Part shown: piece after piece, positions 26,419 to 37,776 of the stretch
Position numbering within the stretch: position 1 is the first letter of the stretch
Layout of the letters: each line of letters opens with the position of its first letter
NCBI GenBank assembly: GCA_022601135.1
Contig: JAHZJB010000053.1
Location: 19,126-83,125 of the forward strand
Reading direction: 5' to 3'
DNA length: 64,000 bases
Origin: Actinomycetes bacterium
Lineage (GTDB): Bacteria; Actinomycetota; Actinomycetes; Mycobacteriales; Mycobacteriaceae
Made by a program: the position numbers and the translations under genes
The notes under the pieces: model-generated
Told to the model about the DNA's origin: nothing
Databases searched by the model: none
What the model saw: the letters and a program-made list of their open reading frames with translations, nothing else

Positions 26419-27585
26419 TCAGACGTCGAGCACACAATCTCCCGATGCCGCCGAGACGCACGTCTGGACCCGGCTGCCGGGCTCATGCTCGACTCCGGTG
26501 CGCAGATCGCGCACGTGCCCCTCCAGCAGACCAACCACACACGACTGGCAGATCCCCATGCGGCAGCCGAACGGCATCTGGACCCCGGCGGCCTCGCCGG
26601 CATCCATCAACGATGTCGCCGCGTCCACCGTCGCTACCTTGCCCGTACGCGCGAACTCGACCGTCCCGCCACTGCCGTGCACCCGCCGGTGCGCTACCGC
26701 GAATCGCTCCAAGTGCAGTTGATCGGCGATCCCGGCGGCCGCCCAGGTGCGCTGTGCGGCGACCAGCATCGCCTCCGGTCCGCAGGCCCAGGTCTGCCGT
26801 GTCCGCCAGTCGGGCACCACCTCGTCGAGCCGAGCCAGATCCAGCCGGCCTTCGGTGCGGGTGGCACGTAGCTGGAGCCGATACCCGGGGTGCCGATTCG
26901 CCAACTGGGACAATTCCTCGGCGAAAAATACGTCAGCCTCCTCCGGGGCCGAGTGCACGTGCTCAACGTGGCCCGCACCGCCTATCCCACCCCGGCGGGC
27001 CAGCGTCCGCAGCATCGACATCACCGGCGTGATGCCGGAGCCCGCCGTGAGGAACAGCACCGCGGCAGGCGCCGGGTCGGGCATAACAAAATTCCCCTGG
27101 GGCGCAGCAAGTCTCACGATCGTACCGGGCTCCACGCCGGCCACCAGGTGAGCCGATAGAAACCCCTCGGGCATCGCCTTGACCGTGATGGTGATGGTCC
27201 GCGAACCTCTGCCGCGGGATGGGTGCTTATCGTCGGGAACGCTGGTCAGCGAATACGAGCGCCAGCGCCATCGGCCATCGACGAGCAGGCCGATCCCGAC
27301 GTACTGGCCCGCCTGGTAGTCGAACGAGAATCCCCAGCCGGGCTTGATGACCAGGGTGGCCGAGTCGACGGTCTCCCGGCGCACATCGAGGACCTTGCCC
27401 CGTAGCTCCCGCGCGGACCACAGTGGGTTGGCCAGCTTCAGGTAGTCGTCGGGCAACAGCGGCGTAGTGATCCGACCCGCGATACCGCGCAGGATCCGCC
27501 ACCCCGGGTGGCGGTTGGCTCCCGCGATGGCCGGCCGGACGGTGTCGGCGACGATGGCCGCATTCTTGATGCTGTTCTTGGTCAT
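26419..27585 (-). CDS. DesA3 electron-transfer oxidoreductase (FAD, NADPH, [2Fe-2S])
   Basis: 388 residues corresponding to Rv3230c. Domains in order: FAD-binding barrel ([11 protein letters not shown]), NAD(P) domain ([24 protein letters not shown]) and a C-terminal plant-type ferredoxin domain with cluster Cys in CRMGICQSC plus a fourth in VQTCVS. It passes electrons from NADPH to DesA3. ATG at 27585. Two perfect palindromes lie about 50-80 bp upstream. Probably co-transcribed in part with desA3 (68 bp apart). Confidence 0.92.
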   Translation of the reverse strand: MTKNSIKNAAIVADTVRPAIAGANRHPGWRILRGIAGRITTPLLPDDYLKLANPLWSARELRGKVLDVRRETVDSATLVIKPGWGFSFDYQAGQYVGIGLLVDGRWRWRSYSLTSVPDDKHPSRGRGSRTITITVKAMPEGFLSAHLVAGVEPGTIVRLAAPQGNFVMPDPAPAAVLFLTAGSGITPVMSMLRTLARRGGIGGAGHVEHVHSAPEEADVFFAEELSQLANRHPGYRLQLRATRTEGRLDLARLDEVVPDWRTRQTWACGPEAMLVAAQRTWAAAGIADQLHLERFAVAHRRVHGSGGTVEFARTGKVATVDAATSLMDAGEAAGVQMPFGCRMGICQSCVVGLLEGHVRDLRTGVEHEPGSRVQTCVSAASGDCVLDV

Positions 27586-27635
27586 GACGGCTCCTGCCCG
27601 ATCCGCGGTGGCCACCGATCCCGCCAGCGCTAACC

Positions 27636-27662
27636 TACGGTACCGTAACTTACGGTACCGTA
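27636..27662. promoter_or_regulatory. Tandem palindromic operators before the DesA3 reductase gene
   Basis: The perfect palindrome TACGGTACCGTA occurs at 27636-27647 and 27651-27662, a 15 bp repeat period. The left copy is preceded by TAACC, giving the AACCTACG half-site seen upstream of desA3. Confidence 0.7.
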
Positions 27663-27670
27663 TCCAGCCC

Positions 27671-28192
27671 TCAGAGCAGCTCCAGCAGAAACGGCAGCTC
27701 TTGGCGCCCGTACCACGCGAGGTCGTGGTCCTGCGCGTCACCGACCGTGAGTTCGGCGTCCTCGTCCCCCAGGTCCGCCGCATCGACCACCTCGACGGCG
27801 GCCAGCACCGCCGTCTCGGCAGCCTCGTTGTCGACGTAGGCGGCGATGACCTGCTCAAGGGCGATCTCGCCCGGCAGCCGCACCACGGGGTCATCGAGAT
27901 CGGGCCTCAACGTAACCTTATCTGCGGTGTCTTCGACGTCGGCCTCCAGCACCACTCGGCGTGGCGGCAGCCCCTCGGCGGCATGCTGACCGGTGAAATC
28001 CCCGATGAGGCGCAGCGACGCCAGTGCTGCATCGCGCAGCGCGACGTCGGCCAGTTCTTCGTCGTCACCCTCGGAGTACGCCTCCCGCAACGCCGGTGTC
28101 ACGGCGAACGCAGTCCCGTTGACGGGCCGCAGGGATCCGTCGGCAACCAGCTGCGCCAGCATGGCCAGGGTTGCGGGAACATAGACGCGCAC
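27671..28192 (-). CDS. DUF6912 protein (Rv3231c-like)
   Basis: 173 acidic residues. A conserved N-terminus [12 protein letters not shown] begins a small globular domain; no motif suggests a reaction. Corresponds to Rv3231c. GTG at 28192 lies 16 bp after the ppk2 stop, so it is probably in the ppk2 operon. Function unknown. Confidence 0.8.
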   Translation of the reverse strand: MRVYVPATLAMLAQLVADGSLRPVNGTAFAVTPALREAYSEGDDEELADVALRDAALASLRLIGDFTGQHAAEGLPPRRVVLEADVEDTADKVTLRPDLDDPVVRLPGEIALEQVIAAYVDNEAAETAVLAAVEVVDAADLGDEDAELTVGDAQDHDLAWYGRQELPFLLELL

Positions 28193-28208
28193 GGAATGAC
28201 GTCAGCCG

Positions 28209-29045
28209 TTACTTGATGGCCGACAGCAGCGTCGCGACATGGTCTTCGACATAGGTCGACAGTTCCCGCACCGGACGCTGGTAGTTGCCGCTGACCACCG
28301 GCTTCTTGGGCAGCGTTACGTTGGGGCGGTCGACGTCGTAATAGTCGATGCTGGACAGCAGGTGCGCGATCATGTTCAACCGTGCGTGCTTCTTGATATC
28401 GGACTCGACGATGTACCAGGGACTCATCGGAAGATCGGTGTGCACCATCATCTGATCTTTCGCACGTGAATAGTCCTCCCATCGGTACACAGACTCCAGG
28501 TCCATCGGGCTGAGCTTCCACTGCCGCAGCGGGTCTTTGTGGCGGGACCGGAATCGTCGAAGCTGTTCCTCGTCGGACACCGAGAACCAGTACTTGCGCA
28601 GCAGCACACCGTCTTCGATGAGCATCTGCTCGAAAATCGGTGTCTGGCGCAGGAACAACGCGTGCTCAGCGGGGGTGCAGAAGCCCATCACCTTTTCCAC
28701 GCCGGCGCGGTTGTACCAGGACCTGTCGAACAACACGATCTCGCCCTTGGCGGGCAAATGGGCGATGTAGCGCTGGTAATACCATTGACCCCGCTCGCGG
28801 CTCGTGGGCGAGGGCAATGCGACTATCCGGGTGGTGCGCGGGTTCAGGTGCTCGGTGATCCTCTTGATGGTGCCGCCCTTGCCGGCGGCGTCGCGCCCTT
28901 CGAAGATGACGACGACGCGGGCACCGGTTTCGCGGACCCACTCCTGCAACTTCACCAGTTCTGTTTGCAGACGGAACAGTTCCGCGTGATAGATGCCATT
29001 CGGGATCTTGTCCGGTTTGCGTACGCCGCCCTTGTTCTTGCCCAC
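28209..29045 (-). CDS. ppk2: Polyphosphate kinase 2 (PPK2)
   Basis: 278 residues, a single PPK2 domain. Walker A is GRDAAGKGGT (about 50-59); Walker B is DRSWYNRAG; the lid contains WEDYSRA. PPK2 proteins use polyphosphate to phosphorylate nucleoside diphosphates, and the M. tuberculosis enzyme (Rv3232c) affects GTP pools. Starts at the GTG at 29045, supported by a leaderless -10 box. All key residues are present. Confidence 0.93.
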   Translation of the reverse strand: MGKNKGGVRKPDKIPNGIYHAELFRLQTELVKLQEWVRETGARVVVIFEGRDAAGKGGTIKRITEHLNPRTTRIVALPSPTSRERGQWYYQRYIAHLPAKGEIVLFDRSWYNRAGVEKVMGFCTPAEHALFLRQTPIFEQMLIEDGVLLRKYWFSVSDEEQLRRFRSRHKDPLRQWKLSPMDLESVYRWEDYSRAKDQMMVHTDLPMSPWYIVESDIKKHARLNMIAHLLSSIDYYDVDRPNVTLPKKPVVSGNYQRPVRELSTYVEDHVATLLSAIK

Positions 29046-29052
29046 CGGTCGA

Positions 29053-29058
29053 ATCCTA
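29053..29058 (-). promoter_or_regulatory. -10 box for leaderless ppk2
   Basis: TAGGAT on the minus strand, 7 nt before the GTG at 29045. Confidence 0.5.
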
Positions 29059-29084
29059 GTGCGGATCGGGCCGCGACAATCGGG

Positions 29085-30494
29085 TTACTGTGCGCCTTCC
29101 ACCAGTTCGTCCAGCGCTTCGCGGAGCAGGCTGGGCAGCATCTCCACATCACTCATCGCGTCCCGGTCGGCGTTGATGCCGAAGTAGAGCATGCCGTTAT
29201 AAGAGGTGACGCCGATCGCGAGAACCTGATTGTGCAGCAGCGGGGGGACCGCGTAGGTCTCCAGCAGCTTGGCTCCGGCGATGTACATCTGCTTTTGGGC
29301 GCCGGGCACGTTGGTGATCAGCAGGTTGAACTGACGTGCCGAGAAGGTGGTCGCGACGCGGATGCCCATGGCGTGCAGCGTCGGCGGGGCGAAGCCGGTC
29401 AGCGTCACGATCGTCCGGGCGTCAACCAGGCTGTTGGCCGTGGGGTTCGACTCGGTGGCGTGTGCGACCTGGGACAGCCGCACCACCGGGTTGGCTTCGC
29501 CGACCGGGAGGTCTACCAGGAATGGAGCCACCGCTCTGATCGCCTGGCCCGGTGCGTTCGAATCGAGTTCGGCGTCGGGGTACACCGACATCGGCGCCAT
29601 CGCGCGCACGGTCGCCGTCGAGGTCACCGGCTCTCCCCGGGACAGCAGCCAGTTCCGCAGTGCGCCCGCGACCACCGCGAGCACCACGTCGTTGACATCA
29701 CAGTCGTACCGGGCCCGCAGTTGCCGGAACACTTCGAGGCTGCCCGAGGCCACCGAGAACCGCCGGTTACGCGACACCGTGGTGTTCAGCGGGCTGCGCG
29801 GCGCGGTACCGCGCGCCACGGTGCGGGCCATATCGGCGACCCGGCGACCCAGGTCGATCAGCTCACCGGTGTTGGTCACCGTCTCGGTGACCGCTGAACG
29901 CACCGCGGCCGCCTGCGACGTGGGACGGGTGATCCACTCGCCGAGCGCGCCGAGAACAAGCTGGCGGTCGCTGGGTTCTCGCGACGGAATCCAGATGTCC
30001 TCACCGAAGACGGGCGGCTTCTGCGTCCCGTCGGCGATCACATGGCCTATCTCCAGCGCGGCCATACCGTTGACCAGCGCCTGATGCGTCTTGGTGTAGA
30101 TCGCGATCCGATTCTTCGCCAGACCCTCGACCAGGTACATCTCCCACAGTGGCCGGGACTTGTCCACCGGGCGGGATCCCAGCCGGGCGATGAGTTCGTG
30201 CAGCTGAGAGTCGCTACCCGGCGACGGCAGCGCCGAGCGGCGGATGTGGTAAGTGATGTCGAAGTCGGGATCGTCGACCCAGACCGGTCGGGCCAACCCG
30301 AACCGCACCTCGCGCACCTTCTGCCGGTACCGGGGAATCTGCGGTAGCCGCTGTTCCACGGTGGCCAGGATGGTTTCGTAGCTCAGCCCGTTTCGGGGCC
30401 TGCGCAGGATCGACAGCGACCCGACGTACATCGGGGTCGCGGAGTTCTCCATCCGGAAGAATGTGGCGTCGGCCGCCGACAACCTCGTCACCAT
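29085..30494 (-). CDS. WS/DGAT-family acyltransferase-like protein with altered active site
   Basis: 469 residues covering both halves of the wax-ester synthase/diacylglycerol acyltransferase fold (N-terminal LSAADATFFRME, PLWEMYLVEGL; C-terminal NVPGAQKQMYIAGAK). The catalytic motif HHxxxDG is HQALVNG here (137-143): the second His is Gln and the Asp is Asn. It corresponds to the Rv3234c-Rv3233c pair (tgs3), which is split in M. tuberculosis but one intact frame here. Start at 30494 follows GAGGAGGG; an in-frame ATG at 30518 is less likely. Catalysis is doubtful. Confidence 0.85.
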   Translation of the reverse strand: MVTRLSAADATFFRMENSATPMYVGSLSILRRPRNGLSYETILATVEQRLPQIPRYRQKVREVRFGLARPVWVDDPDFDITYHIRRSALPSPGSDSQLHELIARLGSRPVDKSRPLWEMYLVEGLAKNRIAIYTKTHQALVNGMAALEIGHVIADGTQKPPVFGEDIWIPSREPSDRQLVLGALGEWITRPTSQAAAVRSAVTETVTNTGELIDLGRRVADMARTVARGTAPRSPLNTTVSRNRRFSVASGSLEVFRQLRARYDCDVNDVVLAVVAGALRNWLLSRGEPVTSTATVRAMAPMSVYPDAELDSNAPGQAIRAVAPFLVDLPVGEANPVVRLSQVAHATESNPTANSLVDARTIVTLTGFAPPTLHAMGIRVATTFSARQFNLLITNVPGAQKQMYIAGAKLLETYAVPPLLHNQVLAIGVTSYNGMLYFGINADRDAMSDVEMLPSLLREALDELVEGAQ

Positions 30495-30664
30495 CCCGGT
30501 GTTGCCCTCCTCCATCACCCAACAGTCAGTGTCACGCTATCTACAAACTCTGAGCTTGCGCTAAACGGGTGCACGACTGCCCTCGCCGGGCGTGGGATCA
30601 TGGACCGGTCTGCGACTCTCCAGCAGATGCCGAATATGTCGCGTCCGAGCGCTGGAGAACAACC

Positions 30665-31174
30665 ATGACCTCATCCCGGACCTCACCGGTCATCGACTAC
30701 GAACCCGCACCGGAGCCACTCGGCCGGCTGCGCGGGCCGGTGTGCCCGACGCCGTCTGCTGCGGCCCTGCATCGTCATTCGCCGCACCCGATGCCGCGTC
30801 CCTCTCCGCATTCCCGCGAACCCGCGCCGCCAAAGTCCGCGGTGGTCTTCGCCGAGACTGCGTTGCGCCAAGTCCTGGAAGTCATCGATCGACGCCGGCC
30901 GGTGGCTCAGTTGCGCCCGCTGATGACACCGGCGCTCGTCGACCGCGTCATCGCCCATTCCAGTGCCGCGCGGCAGGGAAGCGCCACGATGAGAAGGGTG
31001 CGGGTGCGGGCCGTGGACTCCCGCGCCGACGTGGGTGCGACCGGACGGCTCGGCGAAGTCCGTGCGGCCGAGGTGTTTGCCTCGTTCACCAGATGCGGGC
31101 GGGTGCACGCCGTGGCCGCCCGCCTCGAACGGTATCGGGACCGGTGGCGGATGGTCGCGCTGCAGATCGGGTGA
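30665..31174 (+). CDS. Rv3235-family protein
   Basis: 169 residues. A Pro/His/Ser-rich N-terminal half (about 1-60) precedes a compact basic domain (AETALRQVLEVIDRRRPVAQLRPLM...RVHAVAARLERYRDRWRMVALQIG). This is the actinobacterial Rv3235 family. It is convergent with secA1 (8 bp between stops), and family members commonly sit beside secA, but no role is established. ATG at 30665 is preceded by GGAGAA; an ORF start at 30569 lacks homology. Confidence 0.78.
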   Translation: MTSSRTSPVIDYEPAPEPLGRLRGPVCPTPSAAALHRHSPHPMPRPSPHSREPAPPKSAVVFAETALRQVLEVIDRRRPVAQLRPLMTPALVDRVIAHSSAARQGSATMRRVRVRAVDSRADVGATGRLGEVRAAEVFASFTRCGRVHAVAARLERYRDRWRMVALQIG

Positions 31175-31182
31175 GTACTCCC

Positions 31183-34008
<2,826 letters not shown>

Positions 34009-34178
34009 GCTGTTTCCTCGGTTTTCTTTGTTGCATGGACGGCACGCGTCACGAGCGAGACGGACACCATCGTAGGCGACGCGCCGAAGTCCCCTGGTCG
34101 AGCGTGTCGGGCACGGCACCTGAGGCGAACCCGGCGCGCGAACCGAGGCTGTCGGTGCTGTTGCGCGCCGGATCTGAG

Positions 34179-34868
34179 TCAGGCCAGCCGGATCATCCCG
34201 TAGTCGTAGGCGTGGCGCCGATACACTACGCACGGCTTGTCGCTGTCCTTGTCGTGGAACAGGAAGAAGTCGTGCCCGACGAGCTCCATCTCATAGAGAG
34301 CATCGTCGACGGACATCGGGATCGCTGGGTGTTCCTTGGTCCGTACGATCCGCCCAGGCTCGTGGTCGTCAGGGGCCGCAACGTCGCTGTGCACGGGTTC
34401 CTGTTTCGGCGGGGTGAAAGCGTCGGCCAAATGCTCGAGCGAGGTGGCTTCGTGCAGCGACAGCGGGGTTTTTTCGCCGTAATGGATCTTGCGGCGATCC
34501 TTGCTCTTGCGCAACCGGCTTTCGAGTTTTGCGGCCGCCGACTCCAGGGCGGCGTAGAAGCTGTCGGCGCAGGCCTCGCCACGCACGACCGGTCCGCGTC
34601 CACGCGCGGTGATCTCGACGTGCTGGCAGTTCTTACGCTGGCGCCGGTTCTTTTCATGATCCAGCTCGACGTCGAACAAGTAGATGGTGCGGTCGAATCG
34701 TTCCAGGCGGGCCAACTTGTCGGCTACGTAGGTACGGAAATGGTCGGGAACCTCGACGTTGCGCCCCTTGACCACCACCTCGGCGTTGGGACCAGCGTCA
34801 GGTGACTCCGCCGTGTTGCTGTCATCAACGACCATCGCGCCGTCAGGATCCGCGGAATTTGTTGACAT
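34179..34868 (-). CDS. hpf: Long-form ribosome hibernation-promoting factor
   Basis: 229 residues. The N-terminal S30AE/YfiA domain (about 30-130) binds in the decoding region of the 30S subunit. The C-terminal dimerisation domain (about 170-225, [27 protein letters not shown]) pairs 70S ribosomes or serves as a docking domain. Corresponds to Rv3241c. ATG at 34868. It is transcribed toward secA1 with a 170 bp gap. Confidence 0.92.
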   Translation of the reverse strand: MSTNSADPDGAMVVDDSNTAESPDAGPNAEVVVKGRNVEVPDHFRTYVADKLARLERFDRTIYLFDVELDHEKNRRQRKNCQHVEITARGRGPVVRGEACADSFYAALESAAAKLESRLRKSKDRRKIHYGEKTPLSLHEATSLEHLADAFTPPKQEPVHSDVAAPDDHEPGRIVRTKEHPAIPMSVDDALYEMELVGHDFFLFHDKDSDKPCVVYRRHAYDYGMIRLA

Positions 34869-35169
34869 ACTTGGTAACTCGATTCTTTTTCACGTTCGCA
34901 CACATGCGCGTGCCTGGGCCATTCGATTGATCGCGCCGGCGCGGCATGGATGCTAGCGCCACTCGCCGGCACAAGGTGTCGACTACTCACCTCCTATCGC
35001 TCGACGCGATATCCGGCGTCCCATTGTGTCTCAGTGTTCTGCGGGTCGCCGGGCGACGTTCACGGTCGGTTGGTGCCGACGGTAGTCCGTCTTCACCTTG
35101 TCGTGCCACCGAATCCGTAGACTGTATTCAACTCTTAGCGCGGGAATCACGCGGCCCTCACCGCCTGGC
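34869..35169. other. Intergenic region upstream of hpf
   Basis: 301 bp without a supportable gene. It holds a perfect 12 bp palindrome CGCGCCGGCGCG (34932-34943), and otherwise only room for the hpf promoter and leader. No clear -35/-10 pair or hairpin terminator was found. Confidence 0.5.
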
Positions 35170-35799
35170 TCACGCATGCGCGATCGCCAGTACCGCGACC
35201 ACGTCAGCGCCGGATTTTCGCAGTACGGTGACCGATTCGGCGGCGGTGGCCCCAGTTGTAACGACGTCATCGACCACGACGACGCGACTGCCCAGCGGCC
35301 CCGCCAGCCGGACACGGCCAGCGATGTTGCGCTGCCGGCCGGTGCTCGAGAGCCCGACCGAGTCGCGGGTGAACGCTTTGAGGCGCAGCGCGGGGACAAC
35401 GGTCAAACCAGGGCGTCCCGCCGTGGCGGTCCGGGCGATGCGGGTGACCGGGTCACCGCCGCGGCGCCGGGCTGCCGAACGGCGGGTCGGGGCGGGGACG
35501 ACAGACAGCGGGGTTTCGAAGATTCCCCAGGTGAACAGGTTCTCGATGCCCTGGCATACGGCTTTGGCCAGGGGCGGTATCAGGTCGGCGCGGCCGCGTT
35601 CCTTGACTGCGACGATTGCGTTGCGGCGAGCGCCGGCGTAGCGGCCGAGTGACAGCACCGGCACACCCGGGTCCAACCGCGGCGTCACCAGATGCGGCTG
35701 GTCGGGCTTGACGATCATCTCCTGGTCGCACGCCTCGCACCAGCGGATACCGGGGCTCGAGCAGCCACCGCACTGCAGCGGAAGCACCAGATCGAGCAT
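35170..35799 (-). CDS. ComF/phosphoribosyltransferase-like protein
   Basis: 209 residues corresponding to Rv3242c. Zinc-finger-like Cys pairs (CGGCSSPGIRWCEAC, about 10-24) precede a phosphoribosyltransferase-type domain ending in the PRPP loop VVVVDDVVTTGATAAE. ComF proteins take part in DNA uptake in competent bacteria; a role in mycobacteria is not established. ATG at 35799 is chosen at the start of homology, although the frame is open to 36198. Confidence 0.85.
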   Translation of the reverse strand: MLDLVLPLQCGGCSSPGIRWCEACDQEMIVKPDQPHLVTPRLDPGVPVLSLGRYAGARRNAIVAVKERGRADLIPPLAKAVCQGIENLFTWGIFETPLSVVPAPTRRSAARRRGGDPVTRIARTATAGRPGLTVVPALRLKAFTRDSVGLSSTGRQRNIAGRVRLAGPLGSRVVVVDDVVTTGATAAESVTVLRKSGADVVAVLAIAHA

Positions 35800-36067
35800 G
35801 TCAGCCGCCCTCCCGACGAACGTGCAGCCACGGCGAGTTGCTCGCCGGTCGTTCGCTCCGGACGCGCGGTCGCCGCCCGGACGTTCGCAGCCGGCCCATG
35901 CCAGAAGTGTGTCGACACACTCCGACACCTCGCCGAACCAGTGCGCGCGGGAAGTTGATGCAAAGGCCGGTACAGCAAGTCCGGTAGCCTCGCCCGGACG
36001 GACTGTCCCGTCCTCAACGGGCCGCGGAAAGTTTGGGCTGGGAACACGGGGCGGGATGGAGGAACTG

Positions 36068-36730
36068 GTGAGCAATCCACCACCGTTGCGTGTCGACGCC
36101 CCCGCGCTGACCTGGGACCCGACGGTAGTGACGGTACCGCCCGTACCGGCAATCCCGGCCGGCAGCGACCCGATGAGCCAGTTGATCTCGGCCGTCATGC
36201 CTGAACTCGCCGGGCGTCTGACCGCCGATGTCGCGGCTACACACGCGCGGGAGGAGCAGTTCGCAGCAAACCTCGCTCGCGCTCGAAGCGCATATCAGTC
36301 GACAGACGAAGCCGGCGCGCAGGAGATCAGGGCCGTGGCTGAGGCCCAGATGGCTCCGGTCAGCACCGCCGCCCCCGGATCACCGGGCGGCCAGTCCGTT
36401 CAGTTCCTGAGCACCTCCATGCAGGCGGTGGCCCAGGCCGCGCAAACCCCCGCGCAGCTGATGGGCACTGCGGCCGCCGCTGGACAGGGCTTCATGCAGG
36501 GCGCTCAGCGTGCCCTGCAGCAGGCCGGCCAGCTGTCGGGGCAGGTCCCCACGCCACCGAGTGAAGGCGACGAAGAGCCGCGCCCTGAACAGCAACGAAA
36601 CCCTGGTGACGACGGAGGCGCCGGCGCGGGCAACTCCGCGATCGAGGGGACGGCGGCGGGTAAGGACGTATCAGCGGAAGCACCGGGTCGTCGTAGCCGA
36701 CGGGACCACGCGGACGAGGTCGAGCGGTAG
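36068..36730 (+). CDS. EspC-like type VII secretion-associated protein
   Basis: 220 residues. The first ~95 residues form a helical hairpin followed by AYQSTDEAGAQEI, in which Y76-xxx-D80 matches the YxxxD/E export signal of ESX substrates and resembles EspC. The rest is low complexity, rich in Ala, Gln, Gly and Glu (about 100-220). GTG at 36068 has a strong GGAGG ribosome-binding site 5 nt away; the ATG at 36056 is the alternative. Divergent from comF and followed by a terminator. No ESX core genes are in the window, so any secretion must rely on a system elsewhere. Confidence 0.68.
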   Translation: MSNPPPLRVDAPALTWDPTVVTVPPVPAIPAGSDPMSQLISAVMPELAGRLTADVAATHAREEQFAANLARARSAYQSTDEAGAQEIRAVAEAQMAPVSTAAPGSPGGQSVQFLSTSMQAVAQAAQTPAQLMGTAAAAGQGFMQGAQRALQQAGQLSGQVPTPPSEGDEEPRPEQQRNPGDDGGAGAGNSAIEGTAAGKDVSAEAPGRRSRRDHADEVER

Positions 36731-36809
36731 GACGTAGCTGGCGCCGCCGGACATCGGGCGCATCGCCGGTAAGGATGGTGGGCAAGTTTCGCCACCCCAG
36801 ATCGTGTGG

Positions 36810-36830
36810 CTCGGCCCCTGACGGGCCGAG
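36810..36830 (+). terminator. Hairpin terminator after the EspC-like gene
   Basis: CTCGGCCC (36810-36817) pairs perfectly with GGGCCGAG (36823-36830) around a 5 nt loop, followed by ATTGT. Confidence 0.6.
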
Positions 36831-36836
36831 ATTGTC

Positions 36837-36842
36837 TATGGT
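36837..36842 (+). promoter_or_regulatory. -10 box for leaderless GH16 gene
   Basis: TATGGT, 6 nt before the GTG at 36849. Confidence 0.5.
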
Positions 36843-36848
36843 GCTGGT

Positions 36849-37736
36849 GTGCAGAATATCGATCGCCGTAGCGCAATGTTGATGCTGGGGTTCGGGGCGG
36901 CCGCCGCCGCGCTTCCCCTTCCCAAGGCCCAGGCTCAACCGATCGTCGGCGATGTTCCGCCGCCTCCAGCCCCCGGTGGCCCCGGCGGGCCGGCACCCGA
37001 CGCGGCCGATCCGGGCCCGGTCATGCTGTTCCAGGATGAGTTCAACGGTCCGGCAGGCACACCACCCGACCCGGCCTGGTGGTTCATCGTTCCCGAACGG
37101 GAGACGATCAGGAATCCGCACGAATGGGACAAGCCCTACAACATGGGGCGCTACGTCACCGATCAGGAGCACGTCTTCCAGGACGGCAACGGCAACCTCG
37201 TCATCCGCGCCACACGAGGCCCGGGCGACAACATCCAGCAGAAGTACGCCAGCGGCAAGGTCGTCGGCCTGTGGCGTGGCGCCATGGGCACCACGTGGGA
37301 GGCCCGCATCAAGCTCAATTGCCTGACCGACGGCGCCTGGCCCGCGTTCTGGCTCTTGAACGACAATCCCGTCAACGGGGGCGAAATCGATATCGTCGAG
37401 TGGTACGGCAACCGCGACTGGCCTTCAGGAACCACCGTGCACGCCAGGCTGGACGGCACCGCGTTTGCCACCTACCCACACCAGATCGACAACGCATGGC
37501 ATACCTGGCGGATGACCTGGCTCCCCAGCGGAATGTACTTCTGGAAGGACTACCAGCCGGGCATGAAGCCCTTCTTCGAAGTTCCGGCAAACTCCATCCC
37601 CGATTGGCCGTTCAACCTCCCCGGATACACGATGGTGCCCATCTTCAATATCGCAGTTGGCGGTTCGGGTGGCCGCGAACCCGCCGGCGGGACCTACCCG
37701 GCGGAGATGCTTATCGACTGGATCCGCGTCTTCTGA
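36849..37736 (+). CDS. Exported GH16-family endo-glucanase-like hydrolase
   Basis: 295 residues. A Tat-type signal peptide (DRRSAMLMLGFG, probable cleavage after AQA near 29) and a Pro/Gly linker (about 33-57) precede a GH16 domain. The catalytic signature EIDIVE puts nucleophile E179 and acid/base E184 in place, with D181 between them. Similar mycobacterial proteins (Rv0315 type) are called beta-1,3-glucanases. Substrate could be a glucan of the cell's own envelope or an environmental one. GTG at 36849 fits a leaderless start. Convergent with the EspK-like operon. Confidence 0.85.
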   Translation: MQNIDRRSAMLMLGFGAAAAALPLPKAQAQPIVGDVPPPPAPGGPGGPAPDAADPGPVMLFQDEFNGPAGTPPDPAWWFIVPERETIRNPHEWDKPYNMGRYVTDQEHVFQDGNGNLVIRATRGPGDNIQQKYASGKVVGLWRGAMGTTWEARIKLNCLTDGAWPAFWLLNDNPVNGGEIDIVEWYGNRDWPSGTTVHARLDGTAFATYPHQIDNAWHTWRMTWLPSGMYFWKDYQPGMKPFFEVPANSIPDWPFNLPGYTMVPIFNIAVGGSGGREPAGGTYPAEMLIDWIRVF

Positions 37737-37744
37737 AGCTCAGC

Positions 37745-37763
37745 CAACCGGCTACGCCGGTTG
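37745..37763. terminator. Bidirectional hairpin terminator
   Basis: CAACCGGC (37745-37752) pairs perfectly with GCCGGTTG (37756-37763) around TAC, between the convergent GH16 and EspK-like genes. Confidence 0.6.
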
Positions 37764-37776
37764 TCGTCCACCGCCG

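Noticed and set aside
28539..29897. 452-codon plus-strand frame opposite ppk2 and the WS/DGAT-like gene
   Set aside because: Spans two genes antisense, no ribosome-binding site, no recognisable domain.
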